64,000 nt of DNA from Medicago truncatula. Taxonomy: Eukaryota; Streptophyta; Magnoliopsida; Fabales; Fabaceae. The translations under genes and the position numbers were made by a program. Of this stretch, positions 47,069-59,074 are shown piece after piece. The stretch's first letter is position 1. Each line of letters opens with the position of its first letter. The stretch lies in assembly GCF_003473485.1 (NCBI RefSeq), contig NC_053045.1:1018501-1082500 (forward strand), in the 5' to 3' direction. The notes beneath the pieces are model-generated. The model was not told where the DNA came from and searched no databases. It saw nothing but the letters and a program-made list of their open reading frames with translations.

Positions 47069-47833
47069 GGGGGGTGTATTGGATCATGATTCTAAGGGAT
47101 TTTAAAAGATTTTTTTATCATGAAAAAGTCTTGTGGTATTCAATCAAGACTCTTTCCAATTTAAAAAAGTCTTGTGTTATTCAATCAAGATTCCTTGTCA
47201 TTTAAAAAGTCTTGTGGTATTCAATCAAGACTCTTAATCACTTAAAAAAAGTCTAGTGGTATTCAAAACCATTCAACTTTCGAAGGATTGTTTAATAAAT
47301 CAGATTTTGATGGATTTTGTGGGATTTTCTAGTGAAATTTTAGCATGAAAAAGTCTTTCATGAAAACATAAGATTTCTTAGAATTGTTTTTTTCTTTTAA
47401 GATTTTACGATCTCTCCCCCTCTCTCCTCCCTTCTCTCTCACTCTCTCTTTTCCTCTCCTCTCTCTCCCCCCCCCCCCCCCCCCCCCCTCCCTTCTCTCT
47501 TTCTCTCTCTTTTCATCTCCTCATTCTCTCCCCCCCTCTCTCTCTAGCTCTCCCATAAAAGATAAATAAAAGGGTCTTTATTGAGATTTTGTGAAAGAAA
47601 GTGTGTTATGATGTTTTTTTCCAATTTTTTTTTTGAAGGAAGATATTTTTTTCAATTATTTCTTAAAGTTCATAAAATCTGTTGAAATCCATAAAATCAT
47701 TTCAAATCCTTTAAAATCTTATGAATCAAAATCCATTGAAATCCTTAATAATCTTTTAAAAGTCTTTTAAAATCCTTAAAGACTTTTTTAAACAAAAATT
47801 ATCCATTAAAATTCCAATCCAATACACCTCCTG
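47069..47833. mobile_element. TIR element (MITE-like) with a poly-C/CT tract
   Basis: The left end GGGGGGTGTATTGGATCATG and right end (reverse complement) CAGGAGGTGTATTGGATTGG pair. Inner sequences such as AAGTCTT / AAGACTTT and GGATTTTAAAAGA / TCTTTTAAAAGTC pair too. The left half has a repeated phrase (AGTCTTGTGGTATTCAATCA, about three copies). The interior holds a CT-rich tract (47405-47550) with 22 uninterrupted C at 47467-47488. Confidence 0.72.
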
Positions 47834-47999
47834 ACTCTATAAAATTGTTACATTATTTACAATCAATAAAATATTAATTTTACCATCAAAATCTAACTAA
47901 AAAACTTATTTCACAAGAAAAATCATATTTTTAGATCGATAGTAGTATTCATCGTCTTCTCAGTTTCATTTTCGGTTATACCATCGAAGCTTCTACCCA

Positions 48000-49804
48000 T
48001 GGCGAAAACAATTCAATTATAACGACACCCTCTCACTATAAGGTACGATCTTTTCTTCACTGTTTGAATCTATTCGATTAACAAGTATAATAAATAACTC
48101 ATTGTGCTCCTAATTTTTTCAATTTATCTTGTTATCTGTTATTTTTGGCAAACATTCTGTGTGTGACTGAAATTTTTGTTAAAATTTAAAGAAAATGGAA
48201 AAGTAGTTTGTTTAAGGAGTTGATATGACTTGAATTGTGGCTATAACTTATGGGGTTGAATTAGAATCCTAATTTTAACAAAGCACTATTGTTTTGTGAT
48301 ACGCGATTTAATACAAAATATTGTCAAATATTTGATATAAACAGCAATTTTCTGCAATCTGTGACTAACAATATGGTCACCTAGAGATGTATGTTATGCA
48401 AACTTCACACTCTCATCTTGGGCATGCATGAGATGATGTGTTAAGAGTCACGCATTGAATATTGTCATAACTAAGATTTGGTTATTATTATAAGTGAAGG
48501 CATATGCTAGCTTTTGGCAGAGAGAGTCCGAAGTTGGTTTATGGCTGCAACTAGTGTTAGTTTTCACATTTAGCAGTGAATGGGAGATATTTGAAGTATA
48601 TCGGGCCGGGGTCAAGGTTTCATGTATTTGGATTCACCAAACCGGTACCCGACCCATAATACATGAATTAGGTCAGATTAGATGGATCTATTGGGAGCAA
48701 CCCTGTAACTGACCTTTAAAACCCTCATTTTTCATATTTATATTTGATCAAAACGAGTTACGTTATTTGAACATCAAGATACAAACAATATATGTGACAC
48801 TGTATGTTTATATTTATCTCTCTATTACTTTTTATAATGTTTAGGTATACTAATTTTTATCACACCGAAACAACTTCTTTCTACCTAGGGATGTCAATTT
48901 GCATTTATAAACGGGAATCCCCATAGGGATTATCCTATTTAGGGATCCACAAGCAGGGAATTTTTCCGCATGGGGACGAGGATGTGGATGAAAACGTGTT
49001 GTCACCTTTTTAACAAACTGCTATTGTTCCACGATACGCAAGTTAATACAACATGTTGTCAAATAGTGGTGATACTAGTGTCATAACATTGCAGCGTAGC
49101 AGAATTTGAACAAACTGTTATTTTCTGCAATCCGCAATTTACAATACTGAGTCTATCCTACAGATGTCTAGTAATGCAAATTTCACACTCTCATCTTCGA
49201 CATGAGGTGACGTGTTAAGAGTCACAAATTGAATATTGTGATTATAGTGGGGGCAACTCTCACCCCAAATGTTAGCTTTTGCGGTTGAGTTGGTACTACT
49301 ACTCACTTTCAATTTCTAAGACTTATATGACAGAGTTGGTCGATGCAAGTCTACATTGTTTTATTTCTGAATGTTAATGGAACTGCTCACATACATTTTC
49401 TCATTTGTGTTTAATTGATCATTTAGAGTATAGTTAAAGGAAAATATACTTTGAAATGATGTAATATAGCATGATAATGATAACCAATTTGGATGAAGAT
49501 TGAATAAGGCCACGTATATAAATGACTGCTCAGATGATTTTTACTTGATCATATGCTTCCTTCTGACTGTGATATTTGCAAATCTGATTAGATATTTTAC
49601 AGTTACTGCAAATCAAGGACTCAAGCAACTGTCATGGGTATAATCAGGAGGTTCTTCTCTTTTATAGCAGGGAATGTGGTTGGGATCTATGTGGCTCAGA
49701 ATTACCAAGTTCCAAACATAAAGAAGGAAGCTGACAATTTCTTAGATTGGGCCAAGGAAATTGAGAAAAAATACCACAAACCTAACAAGAAAGATGATGA
49801 TTAG
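48000..49804 (+). CDS. DUF4535/STMP1-type short mitochondrial membrane protein
   Basis: Microprotein of 56 aa encoded at 49634-49804, with an untranslated leader exon ending at 48042 (donor AAG|GTACGA) and an acceptor near 49617. It reads MGIIRRFFSFIAGNVVGIYV, then AQNYQVPNIKKEADNF and a charged tail ending KPNKKDDD. The GNVVGxYxAQNYxxPN core is shared by human STMP1 (short transmembrane mitochondrial protein 1) and plant DUF4535 proteins. That suggests a single N-terminal membrane segment and an inner-membrane, respiratory-complex-associated role by family knowledge only. The leader intron is about 1.6 kb. It is the conserved member of a tandem pair; the other copy at 42135 has diverged. Confidence 0.82.
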
Positions 49805-51899
49805 AAAGAAACTAGAACTTCTCTGACACTACCAGTGGAATCAGGTTTTGTTTTGGGATTTTTGGGGGGCGATTTGTCCTCTATTATATAGGATCAAGTA
49901 TCTTTATTAACTGACAAAAATTAGTTAAGGTCTCTAAAGAAGTATTCTTCAAAATTCATATACATAAACATGTCCGTTATTCAAGGAAAATGTTGTCATT
50001 TTCTTATCCTTGTTCTAAAATTTACTTGCGACTTACTTAGATTCTTGATGCTTGGATAGTATGTTAACTCTAGGACAGAAATTTCTTTACTGGCGATTGG
50101 AATTGAATTTCTCCCCATAATATCAAATATTCTTGTAACATTGATCCTTTAACTTGCTCGGTGATGATGACTGATTGGGGCATGTAATTTCAGAATGTTA
50201 TATTGTTTGTTTAACAAAATGTATGTGTAATGTAATGCACAAGCAGGTGCAGGCTTAACATCATAACCGGAATTAATTTTAATCCCTTCATCAAATCTGT
50301 GTGTTTGCATTAGCTTTTTCATTTGTGAACCTCTAAGGCTCCATCATAATGAAAGAGGAACAAATGTAAAATGTGATTATTGGTTGATTATGAATTAGTT
50401 TTTTCTCTCAGTTACTTAAGGTGATTGATTGGATCTTGAAATGGTGCTAGAGGTGGTCCTTTTATCTATTGTAGATATGGATTAGTAGTCTTACTCTCAG
50501 CAATTCAATTTTCATTTTCATTTGCATACATTTAGATGCAAGTTATATTTTGTGTTAATTCATGAAATAGTTGTAAGTTATGAAGCTCAAATGATTAATT
50601 CTCGTCTTAAATATAAGCAAAAAGTCAATTGCATTTGATTCAAATTTCGATCAAGTACATTTTTTTTTTCTTTTTCTTTCTTTCTTTCTTATATCTGGAA
50701 TGGAAGGTTGTATATGTGCTAAAACAAGAAGTTAATTTATTTGAGTTGTGTAAGCAGAGCAGGTCACATGCACACTCATCACACATGTATGACCTGAAAT
50801 GTCCCACAAATGAGATGTCCTTATCCAAGAGTTTGTATTAATCCTGTTATGGTTCCCAAAGTGGGATGTTTGCTGCACATGACCTTTGCCTAGTTTGATG
50901 AAATATTAAAATTGTTGGCAAAAACAAAAAAAACAGGAGACAGATGCGTTCTTAATATGATTTTTTTCTTTCTTTCACTAATTCCTTATTCATATGAAAC
51001 TGTTTTACATAGTGTATGTTTGGTCCAAAATTGAATCAAGAAATGTAAAATTGATTTCAAGTAGAATTGATTCTACTTAAATTGATTTCAATTGAATTGA
51101 TTCTACTTAAATTGATTTCAATTGTTTTCAAGTAGAATTGATTTTGTCTACGTATTGATTCTACTTAAAGTTAGAATTTATAGCTTTTAATTCTATAATT
51201 GATTCTTACACTCAAATTTATTTAATCTACGTTTACAAAGGTATTCAAACAAAATCATTTTACCTTTAACTCACTCTTATAATCAACTTTACAAAATCAA
51301 TCATTATTATAGCATAACCAAACATTATTCATTCTTCTATGAATTCCAATAAAGCATAAAAGTTTCTTTACAACGAAGTATGAAAATCTTAATTAGTACT
51401 CAATGGAGGACCCTCAATGGAATACTATTTCCAAAGTCTTCCATTAAATAATTATGACTTTTTGATCCCTCAAACAATTTTCTTTGTCCCTTTTATTCTC
51501 TTTATGATCTCAAAATTTCACTCTTGCTTTTGCTGTTTCCCCTCTGAACCACAAGTTGGTTTCAAAAGGACGTTTCTCTTAGCAATTCCAGGTACTATGT
51601 GACAACCGACAACACAAGTCAAGCATTTTTTGTCTCTTGAAAATGACTATGACATAAAAACCCACATCATCGTCATCATCAAATAAAATTCCATAGTAAA
51701 GTACAATTCTATTATTCAAAACTTAATTTTTTTTTTTTTTTAATCTAAGCTCCTAACAATCTAAGAAGAAGAAGAAGAAAAAGTTGCAGTATTCCTCCAA
51801 TAATCTTTTTTTTTTTTGACCGGAGTTTGAACATCAGCATATATTATGCACTGTTCATACCAAATAAACTAAGCTCACGAGGACTCCTCCAATAATCTC
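49805..51899. other. Downstream part of the DUF4535 duplication, then a MITE-like stretch
   Basis: 49805-50830 is colinear with 42393-43200. From about 51015 to 51325 runs a MITE-like block bounded by TGTTTGGTCCAAAATTGAAT and CATAACCAAACATT, with repeated TTGATTTCAAT/TAGAATTGATTCTACTTAAA words (in part); a similar block is inside APC11 intron 1. No gene is seen. Confidence 0.5.
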
Positions 51900-53051
51900 T
51901 TATTCAGCGGATGGGGATGATGACTCTGTAGGCAACAACAAATCTGCTATCTCTAACTGAAAAGGGCTTATATCAATTTTCTCATAACCAGGAACAACTT
52001 CAAATGTATCAGTCCTTAAGTTGCAAATAAAAACTCCATCAGCATAAGAATGTAAATACACAATGTCTCCATCATAAGGATGAAACCCTGCAACCTTCTT
52101 ATAATAATTACCACAAAATTTCTTTGACATTTTTTTGGATATGTCAATGCTATGCAACAAATCCCAATGATTCTTTTCAACAAGTTCCCAAACTCTCAAA
52201 TTATTTTGTCCAATATCAGCTATCCTCAAACAACCACAAGAGATTCCAAGGAAACCAAAACTCATTATGTTCATTGAATCAGCTTCTAAGGGATAATTAA
52301 GGGTATCCCTTGTGTTTGTATAAGGATCAAACACAAAAATGCTTGTCCTCCCCATGAAATACAAGCTTCCACCATAGGAAAAACTTAGTAGCCAATGAGG
52401 AGCAAAAGCGAATCCATCCGGAATAATCATAACAACGCGTTTCCATGACCCCGTCTCTGAGGAGAAAACATATAACTCCATCTCGAACAACCTTTTTATG
52501 AAGGACTTAATGATCACAACTCGAAAGTTACGTTCATTTGGAGAAGGAGTGATCACCGCCGCGCCCGTAGGATTGCAAATGAATCCTACCGCGAATAAAC
52601 TTTCATTACACGTTGAAGGAGAAGGAGGTATAGGGACACATTTTTTCATAAGTGGATCGTAAATATAATAGTCGATACCATAGGTGTATCGATTCTTACA
52701 ACACAAGAATAAACCGTTGGAACAACCGCATACGCTTCCTTTGATAAGCATATCCAGACCAAAAGAGATAGGCCTCTCTAGTGACGGATTTTGTTCGTGA
52801 AAAGCTAACACAACTTCATGAGGTGTGACAAATATGAAGATTGATTTGAAAAGAGAATGTTGATAAGATGTAAATTGTTTAATGAAATAAGGACTTGAAA
52901 TCAAATCTAACCAACGTTTTGAAACACATTTGCATCCAACAGTGGATCTAAATGGTACAAGACTGAATATTTTGGCTAATAAATCATCTGATAAGTATGT
53001 TATGTCACACATTGATGACAACTTAGCAGATGAGATATCATGAGATGCCAT
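51900..53051 (-). CDS. F-box protein (SCF substrate adaptor), 383 aa, intronless
   Basis: Single-exon gene from ATG 53051 to stop 51900. The F-box lies at residues about 17-60: ITYLSDDLLAKIFSLVPFRS, then CKCVSKRWLDLISSPYFIKQ. This is the domain that binds SKP1/ASK in SCF ubiquitin ligases. The rest is an F-box-associated interaction region: GSVCGCSNGLFLC, YYIYDPLMKKCVPIPP, FRVVIIKSF, LYVFSSETGSWKRV, GGSLYFMG, VFDPYTN, RVWEL. The target cannot be predicted. There is no frameshift. The upstream 100 bp (53060-53160) is pyrimidine-rich on the coding strand, as in a transcribed leader. Its neighbours are unrelated. Confidence 0.92.
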   Translation of the reverse strand: MASHDISSAKLSSMCDITYLSDDLLAKIFSLVPFRSTVGCKCVSKRWLDLISSPYFIKQFTSYQHSLFKSIFIFVTPHEVVLAFHEQNPSLERPISFGLDMLIKGSVCGCSNGLFLCCKNRYTYGIDYYIYDPLMKKCVPIPPSPSTCNESLFAVGFICNPTGAAVITPSPNERNFRVVIIKSFIKRLFEMELYVFSSETGSWKRVVMIIPDGFAFAPHWLLSFSYGGSLYFMGRTSIFVFDPYTNTRDTLNYPLEADSMNIMSFGFLGISCGCLRIADIGQNNLRVWELVEKNHWDLLHSIDISKKMSKKFCGNYYKKVAGFHPYDGDIVYLHSYADGVFICNLRTDTFEVVPGYEKIDISPFQLEIADLLLPTESSSPSAE

Positions 53052-55303
53052 ATGAACAACAAAAAATCACACACAGAAAACACAACACTTGATTGATTTA
53101 TAAATTGAAGAAGAAAAAAAATTATGATGAGAGCAAAAGAGAGAAAAAGTAAAAGTAAGAGGTGGAGAAACAATTGGCAGTTAGTTGGTTTGTTCTTGTC
53201 AGATCCTAGACCCAATTAACATGCTTTAACGTTTGCAATTTGGAACCAGCTCTTCTTTTTATTATTTTATTATATGTTGCAATTATTACACTTGGACTAG
53301 GATATTTTTAAAATACTATATTTTTCTTCAATAGGTATATAAACATTTAATGAAAAGAAATAGTATATTAATGTAAGATGGAAAAAAGTCAGACAGGGAA
53401 ATGTACTTGAAACAGAAATTCAATTTTATTTTTATCATATATATGTCATTGCAATTCATGGTATTTATACTATATTTTATCTTTACCAAAAAAAAAAATC
53501 ATTGTATTTATTTTTGAGTCAAAAAAGTTGGTTTTCTTTTCATTTTCATTTAAAGATATGTATTGACCATACAAGTCATCAGGACAAATCTAATACTCCT
53601 ATTTAGAAATGGAAAAATTTTACGTGCATTCTTACATGATTTTCGTATAATTCTTAATTAAATTTATTATGATTTCTTCAAATTTATAATTTTCTTAAAG
53701 TTTGTAATATCCAAAAGATATATTTTTAGTTAAAATTCATAAGAAAAACATTTAAAGATATGCACATAAGTTTTATCCTTTAGAAAAAAATAGAGAAAGA
53801 TTAAATTGTCCAATTTATTTTTTTCATAGACTTAAATTATTTATTTTTCTTAGAAATTAAATTAAATTTAGAGTTTCTCTATGCGTCTAAACGGGACGTT
53901 CGTGCTTATTAGATAGAAATTTTCCTCTGATTAGATGAAGTGATATTTAAAAATTATTCATTTATTTATAAATATATAACTAATGATGATACCAAAGTTA
54001 TTATATTTTTCGTGCGAACTGGATATCTTAATGTGCAACTACGTAAACTAATGATTTGAATTAGATAGGATTTCAATAGATAACATAAGTCTCTTTAAAA
54101 ATAAAATAAAAACTTACATTGTTGCATTAAGCTATAGTTTTTATTATTTTATTATATGTTGCAATGATTGCCCCAGGACGAGGATATTTTAAAGGGAAAT
54201 GTTAACCGGTACCTCTAGGGCACTGATTAAGGAATTATTAAAGGAAATATTTCCTTGAAAATTGTGTATTCTATGTTTTAAAAGTTAAAAAATTGCTCTT
54301 TTCAATGCAAATTATATTTTTTTTCTTTCTATTTTTAGCTTTTTAACCAGTATCGGAACTCCGGTTAACAAGACCATATTTTAAAAGTAGTTTTCTCTAT
54401 AAGTATATGTAAATTAATTAAAATAAATATTTAATGTATGATGGAAATAAGTCAGGCATGGAAAGGTACTTGAAACAGAAATGTTATTTTATTTTTATGT
54501 AAATAGTTATTGCAATTCATTGTATTTTTTCTTTATTCATTAAAGGACATCTTTTGAGTGTATTTTATTAGAAAAAGCTAGCAACATTAAGGTCCGTGCT
54601 CCATATTGGCTGTCTATGAAGTCTGATATTTTAAAATGGAGACGTACCCGTATTGGATACCGATACTCTACGGATATTCGCGGATACGCACTAACGAAGT
54701 ATCGGAGTTAATTATTTAAATTTAAAAAAAATATATTAACGGATATTTATACGATACTCCGCAGATACACAATGATACTTATAAGATACTTCACATATAC
54801 ATATTTCAATTTTACATATGCATCACTAGAATTGTTTCTCGATTAACCACTTAAAATTATATTTCTTGTGGATGAAGGTAACGAGAGAGAGGTGGATCTA
54901 GTTAATCAACATTAGATAAAATTTGTGTTGAGTTCTTTTAATCAATGTTTATTTTCTTTAAGTTTTAGTATAAATTTTTTGTTAACGTATACATATAAGT
55001 TTTAGTATAAATTTTTTGTTAACGTATCATATCATACCTGCAACCATATCCGCATCCGAGTTTCATAACTGCCGTACATCAAAACATGTTTGCATGTATG
55101 TCATATCTTGATATCTTGATTATTATGAACAAAATAATTGTATATTATACTTTGTCTCGTGAATGATTTTGTAATAAATTATGATTAATATAATACTTTT
55201 TTGAAAGAAAGAATGATTAATATAATAATAACAACTCTTATTGTTGTATAATTGATGTGTTATAATTATTTTTAATTTTTGTGTGAAATATATTAAAAAA
55301 CAC
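53052..55303. other. Non-coding interval with a diverged duplication
   Basis: 53262-53500 and 54148-54540 share order and wording (TTATTATATGTTGCAAT, AGGATATTTTAAA, then ATGATGGAAATAAGTCAG-like and TACTTGAAACAGAAAT). The second copy is split by the MITE at 54201-54369. 54630-54790 is rich in CGGATA/GATAC words, a dispersed repeat type. No gene is seen. Confidence 0.6.
54201..54369. mobile_element. Small MITE with GTTAACCGG ends
   Basis: Left end GTTAACCGGTACCTC and right end (reverse complement) GTTAACCGGAGTTCC. It interrupts the duplicated flank described for 53262-54540, which dates its insertion after that duplication. A degenerate relative is recognisable near 56940-57010 (GCTAACTAGTGG ... 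TTCTTTTCAATGCAAA). Confidence 0.75.
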
Positions 55304-55309
55304 GGATTT

Positions 55310-55445
55310 TTTTTTTTTGGTAGATAGATGAAATGATAAAGCCATTATAAACTCACACATACAAGTGGAGGTACCAGGGTTCGAACCCCGGTCATGACAT
55401 CCGGCCTAACAATTTCGACATTTTGTCAGTTGAGCTAAGATTGTG
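55310..55445 (-). mobile_element. tRNA-derived SINE, same family as at 35813
   Basis: On the minus strand: TAGCTCAACTGACAAAATG (A box), GGGTTCGAACCC (B box), body ATGACATCC...TATAATGGC, and an A tail (T-run on plus at 55308-55318). Most positions match the 35.8-kb copy. A target duplication could not be assigned. Confidence 0.85.
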
Positions 55446-58400
55446 GATGAATTTTATTATTGTATAGTTGGTGGATTTTCATTCGCGATGGTCTACCCCG
55501 TTATTTTGTTTGGGCTTACCCAATTTGTAATTTTGCCTCAACCTTTGTTTTTAATTTTACCTATTTGAATTTGGTGATGTCTAGGGTGAACCATCAATTA
55601 AATAGTTTACCGGTGAATCACTTTTATATACCATCAAGATATATATAAAGGTGTAGATTAAATATAAAAGAAAATGAGAACACGTACATTTTTGCTCACA
55701 TAATCTATTTCCCCTTCTTCTCTTTCCTCTTATCTCTCCCAATTTGTTCAGATCTACATCCTCCCTCAATCCAAAATCCAGCCACGGCTGATAAACACAA
55801 ATTATCTAAGGGGGTTCAATTCATTCAAATAAAATGGCTGAGATTCAAGAATTGTTTTATTATTTCCACCAACGTTATTGTTTTGTTTCTGTATTCTATT
55901 TTATTTTATTTTTTATCGAAGTTTCCATATTTTGTATGACAATGTAATTTGATATTTATCATCAAATACATAAGTGATTCAACAGAAAGCAATATTGAAT
56001 CATAACAAAATATTAATCTTAACAAATGATGAATCAAATAATTAATATATATGAGGATTGCTCCATCGCCCCTAAGGATTATATTTTTTTTGGATGGATC
56101 ATACGTGCTCAAAATTTTGGTTGAGTTTAGTATTACCATGAAATTCAATCCTCTAATGACTTTTTTTTAAGAGATGAAAATTATAGGAAGAATCATTCCA
56201 CAATAGAACTATAAGAAATATAATGGAGGATAAATGGTGAGAGAGAAGAACAAGCAGAACTTGGAGGAGAAGAGCGTTGATACAAGAGGTGGGTGATGGA
56301 ACTAACAACATGGATAGGAGAAGAGATGAGACAAAATTGTATGCGGAAAGATATAGATGTTCTTAATTTTGTTTGCAACAAATATGATCCATTGATTAAA
56401 TTCAACCGTAATTTCTTCATGGTTCACTGATGAGGGGTTTAATTGATCCCTCATCTTAGAATCCACCTTTGAATTTTGTGTTGCTAAAATATTTTTATCC
56501 TTATTTTGGCACTTCTTATGCTTCAAAGGGAGGTTTATTAATTTCTTTTATGAATTTCCTAACCATACTTCTCCACAGGGAAGAACTATCCTTATCCATG
56601 GTGTAAAGAGAAAAACTTTGAGTAAAATAGAGCATTTAATTTTGAAGCTTCAAGATTGCGATGCAAAAAAGCCACAAATGTTTCATTTCACACTCGAACA
56701 AGCATTCTCATTTTACAAATAATTAGAAAACTGTAGAGCCTGGTAAGTGGTAACAATCACACATGTGAAAGATGTAAGAGTTCTGTATAGAAATGTTTGG
56801 TTCTTCTCATATTAATTTTTACCTAATATGGACCATAGATTAAATCTAATGGTAATTTTGAACTAATCCACCAATATAGGACTTAATAGAGCCCTTATTC
56901 TAAAATTCACCATATTAAATTTAAGAAAAATGCTAACTAGTGGGGTATTAGTTAAGGAAGATGCGTAGTCAAACTCTTAAAAATGTTCTTTTCAATGCAA
57001 AAATACTCAAAGAAGATGAACTATTTCAAGTTAATGGTGTCATAGCGGCGTAAGTAAGCTAATGTTTTTTATCACGATTATAACTTCATGACACGGGTAG
57101 TAGAATAGTACGACCACATGTTTTATAAAATATGGAGGTTGTGTTTTAATTAATTTTAAAAGAGAATGTGATCTGTTTGATATCTTAAAATCTATAATTT
57201 AGTAGGAGTTTAGAAAGTTTCAAATACCAATTACTAGAAACTTGCTTGAAACCTTAAAATAACTAGTATTTTTGTTTGCACATTTTTGCGTGCTCGCTCG
57301 CGAACAAACACTCATTTTAAACTCAACTAATTAATAATTACCATTCATTTATTTATTTTTTCCAAAAGTATAAAATTTATTGTTCATGGAATTTTGATTG
57401 ATTTCTGCCCATTGTTAGCTTAATTACAAGTATTCAACATCAAATCCTCATCAACCCTGATTATTAAACCAAATTTTGTTTTATTACATGGGGATGATAG
57501 CAAAAACAAAAAAAGAAAAAAAATGTGGATGCTATTCAGTTTTACATATTTTTTTGGAGGGACATATGATAAAAACAGAAGAAACCTTTGGCATTAGACC
57601 ATATTTGCAAATACCAACAATTGAACAACAAACCCACTAAACAAGTACCCATTCTTCAATCCTAGCCATTGAATTGCAATTTTTTTTTTTCTTCCTGTTT
57701 TAAGTTGGTACATTTGGGACTTATAATGATGATAAGGACAATAGTGAATATGTTTAGTGATAAGATTAAGCAAAATATTATGCATCAAAATATTTCTTTA
57801 AGGATGGAAAAAATAGAAGGATTTTGCTTGGTTGGGCCAATGACTACTCAAATGTTGCTAATGATTGATGACTAATTTGACAAGTGCACCAAAACATAGA
57901 CTAATGCTAACGGGACAAAAAATTCACCACTGCACATATTTATTGTAGCCCGCCTCCATTTTTACTTCCACCAACCCTTTGTTGTCCACTGATCACAAGA
58001 TCCGGCGGTTGGGGTTTATTCGGGACAAATTCTAGATAAAATTGTTCGCTGTTAATAGCATCCCTCCAAGTAAAAAACTAGAAAATTTATTGTCTTCATA
58101 TGAATTGTCGTCAATTCGACATTTTACTTAACTTATTTAAATTAAAAAGCAATAACATGATTTAACAGGTTGCACGTTTGAATTGTGTGCACAATGCGAA
58201 TAGTAGTGAGATTGCAGAAAATAAAAGTTTGTTTTAGAGGTTAGACGGCGATGAGGATGATTGGAAGCGTAGAGCTCATGCCACATTCAATATATGGCTA
58301 TGTTTTCTTTCTTTACGCCCATTGGATTGGGATTTGCTGCAGTAGCAAAATCCAAGTTTCACACAGTTGTATAAAATGCTGTCGTTTTAAGCATGCAAAA

Positions 58401-59074
58401 ATAATATTTTAGAAAACAGTACTATAAAGTTAGCTTAGGTATGCCACTGATGTATGAGTTACTTAATGGATGTAATTATTCAACAATGCATACCTTTCAA
58501 GCACAAATGCCTTTTTTGAGCTATTATGTAATTAGAAGCAGCTGTAAATAGCCTCTTTGCCTTTGTCAAATTCTGTCAAGAGAATCAAATATCTTACTTT
58601 GAAGCACCAAAAGAGAGATTCAACATCACACAATTATTCAAGTTGTTTTGATCTGGTTTGGAGCAAAGTCATCTGCACTTTTTGGACAGTAAAAACGAAA
58701 AAATAAAAGGGAAACAATCTGATACGTTGAATGGCTTTAATGGTCTAAATCTAATTGAAAGAACTTCTACACTATTTAGACACAAATCACAACAATCTAC
58801 TTTACCATCATGAGTTCCACTTTCTCCAGAACCTAGCTAGAATTAAATTTCTCAAAATTTAGAAACACAGCCCTCAAAGTAATGCAAATTGAACTTTAAA
58901 ATAAATAAATACTACTATAAAAGACTTGTAACATCATGTACTATAAAAATCTTGTAACATGTCGCATCAATTGAATTACCACTAGCAAGTAATTGAAGTT
59001 AACAATTAGGAAGTTTCATTAGACAAAACAATGAATTAAGAATGCTAATTAAGGTTTGCAAAGTGGAACATTGG
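55446..59074. other. Long non-coding interval
   Basis: No gene is supported over about 3.6 kb. Short ORFs at 55460, 55906, 56193-56526 and 57594-57875 have no recognisable domain or coding bias. The part near 56940 is an eroded relative of the GTTAACCGG MITE. The last 1 kb or so holds the 3' flank of the phytocyanin-like gene. Confidence 0.4.

Noticed and set aside
47384..47569. Pro/Leu/Ser-rich 61-aa ORF
   Set aside because: It is simply the translation of the CT-rich and poly-C tract.
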